From the NCBI GenBank assembly GCA_023391725.1, contig JAEWAH010000216.1, positions 1-13,914 of the forward strand: DNA of 13,914 nt. The letters are read 5' to 3'. The stretch's first letter is position 1. The number at the start of each line of letters is the position of its first letter. Origin of the DNA: Bacillota bacterium. GTDB lineage: Bacteria > Bacillota > Clostridia > Christensenellales > Aristaeellaceae. A program made the translations under genes and the position numbers. This document shows, piece after piece, positions 13,709 through 13,914 of the stretch. The notes under the pieces were generated by a model, which made no database searches, had not been told where the DNA came from, and saw nothing but the letters and a program-made list of their open reading frames with translations.

Positions 13709-13914
13709 ATGGAACTTGTGGTAGGAATGGGCGAATATGTGGTAACCGATAGGGAAGAGGACATCTTAAGAACGTTTGCCTTGGCCTCATGCGTGGCGGT
13801 CACCGCCTATCACGCCAAACGCCGCGCGGCGGGCATGATCCATGTGGTCCTCCCTTCCCCCCTGGACAGCGGGCCCGGCCGGGAAAGCCTCAGCTATTAC
13901 GCCAGGACCGGCGT
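13709..13914 (+). CDS. cheD: Chemoreceptor glutamine deamidase CheD (cut by window end)
   Basis: The first 68 codons of a CheD-like gene are visible; the rest lies past the window. CheD deamidates receptor glutamines and, in Bacillus and Thermotoga, works with CheC. The frame opens with VVGMGEYVVT and contains Cys28 (LASCVAV) and His45 (MIHVVLP), separated by 17 residues as in the Cys27/His44 pair of Thermotoga maritima CheD; Thr22 fits the third active-site residue. The normally conserved GLGSC reads ALASC. The ATG starts 8 bases after cheB, and GTGAAG in that gap is only a weak ribosome-binding site, so coupling with cheB is likely. Identity rests on the N-terminal third only, plus operon context. 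Confidence 0.88.
   Translation, partial: MELVVGMGEYVVTDREEDILRTFALASCVAVTAYHAKRRAAGMIHVVLPSPLDSGPGRESLSYYARTG

Noticed and set aside
1..13914. CRISPR arrays, transposases, integrases, phage or defence genes
   Set aside because: No direct-repeat array or recognisable mobile or defence protein was found; only small palindromic repeats are present.

Overview
The window reads as a chromosomal segment from a motile, low-to-mid GC anaerobic Firmicute of the Clostridia, probably an uncultured gut lineage. The grounds are strong AGGAGG ribosome-binding sites with GTG and TTG starts, a Bacillus/Clostridium/Thermotoga-type chemotaxis set that includes CheD, a ferredoxin-tailed aldo/keto reductase, and palindromic intergenic repeats of a style I recall from gut Clostridia. 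The lineage call is an inference; no phylogenetic marker was searched.

Region 1 (1-3622, + strand) is a tightly packed metabolic cluster. It holds a tandem pair of YkuE-like metallophosphoesterase genes, the first broken by one extra base and a mutated catalytic Asn. An overlapping short-chain dehydrogenase and a Gfo/Idh/MocA-type dehydrogenase follow. The two dehydrogenases probably act on a related sugar, polyol or sugar-acid substrate, which the sequence does not identify. The cluster ends in a palindromic repeat of about 130 bp (3655-3790).

Region 2 (3857-5113, - strand) is a single-gene unit: an aldo/keto reductase with two C-terminal [4Fe-4S] motifs, its own promoter and its own intrinsic terminator. 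A second palindromic element (5151-5252) follows.

Region 3 (5339-5532) is tRNA-Ser(GGA) with a perfect consensus promoter and a terminator. An AT-rich gap leads to another near-consensus promoter (5744-5773), a leader that can fold around a G-rich ribosome-binding site, a 22-codon small ORF, and then an 832-aa MalT/LuxR-type STAND regulator.

Region 4 (8638-13914, + strand) is a chemotaxis operon, cheY-cheA-cheW-cheR-cheB-cheD, with cheD cut by the window end. A sigma-28 (FliA/SigD)-like promoter, with a perfect 13-bp palindrome abutting its -35 element, lies just upstream of cheY. The genes together form the phosphorelay core (CheA, CheW, CheY) and the adaptation arm (CheR, CheB, CheD). No receptor, CheC or flagellar gene is visible. 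The regulator just upstream is a plausible local controller of this operon, but nothing in the sequence proves it.

The most promising non-standard signals are the folded leader and small ORF ahead of the regulator, the palindrome plus sigma-28-like promoter ahead of cheY, and the decaying metallophosphoesterase pair. I see no clear evidence of a wholly new system.
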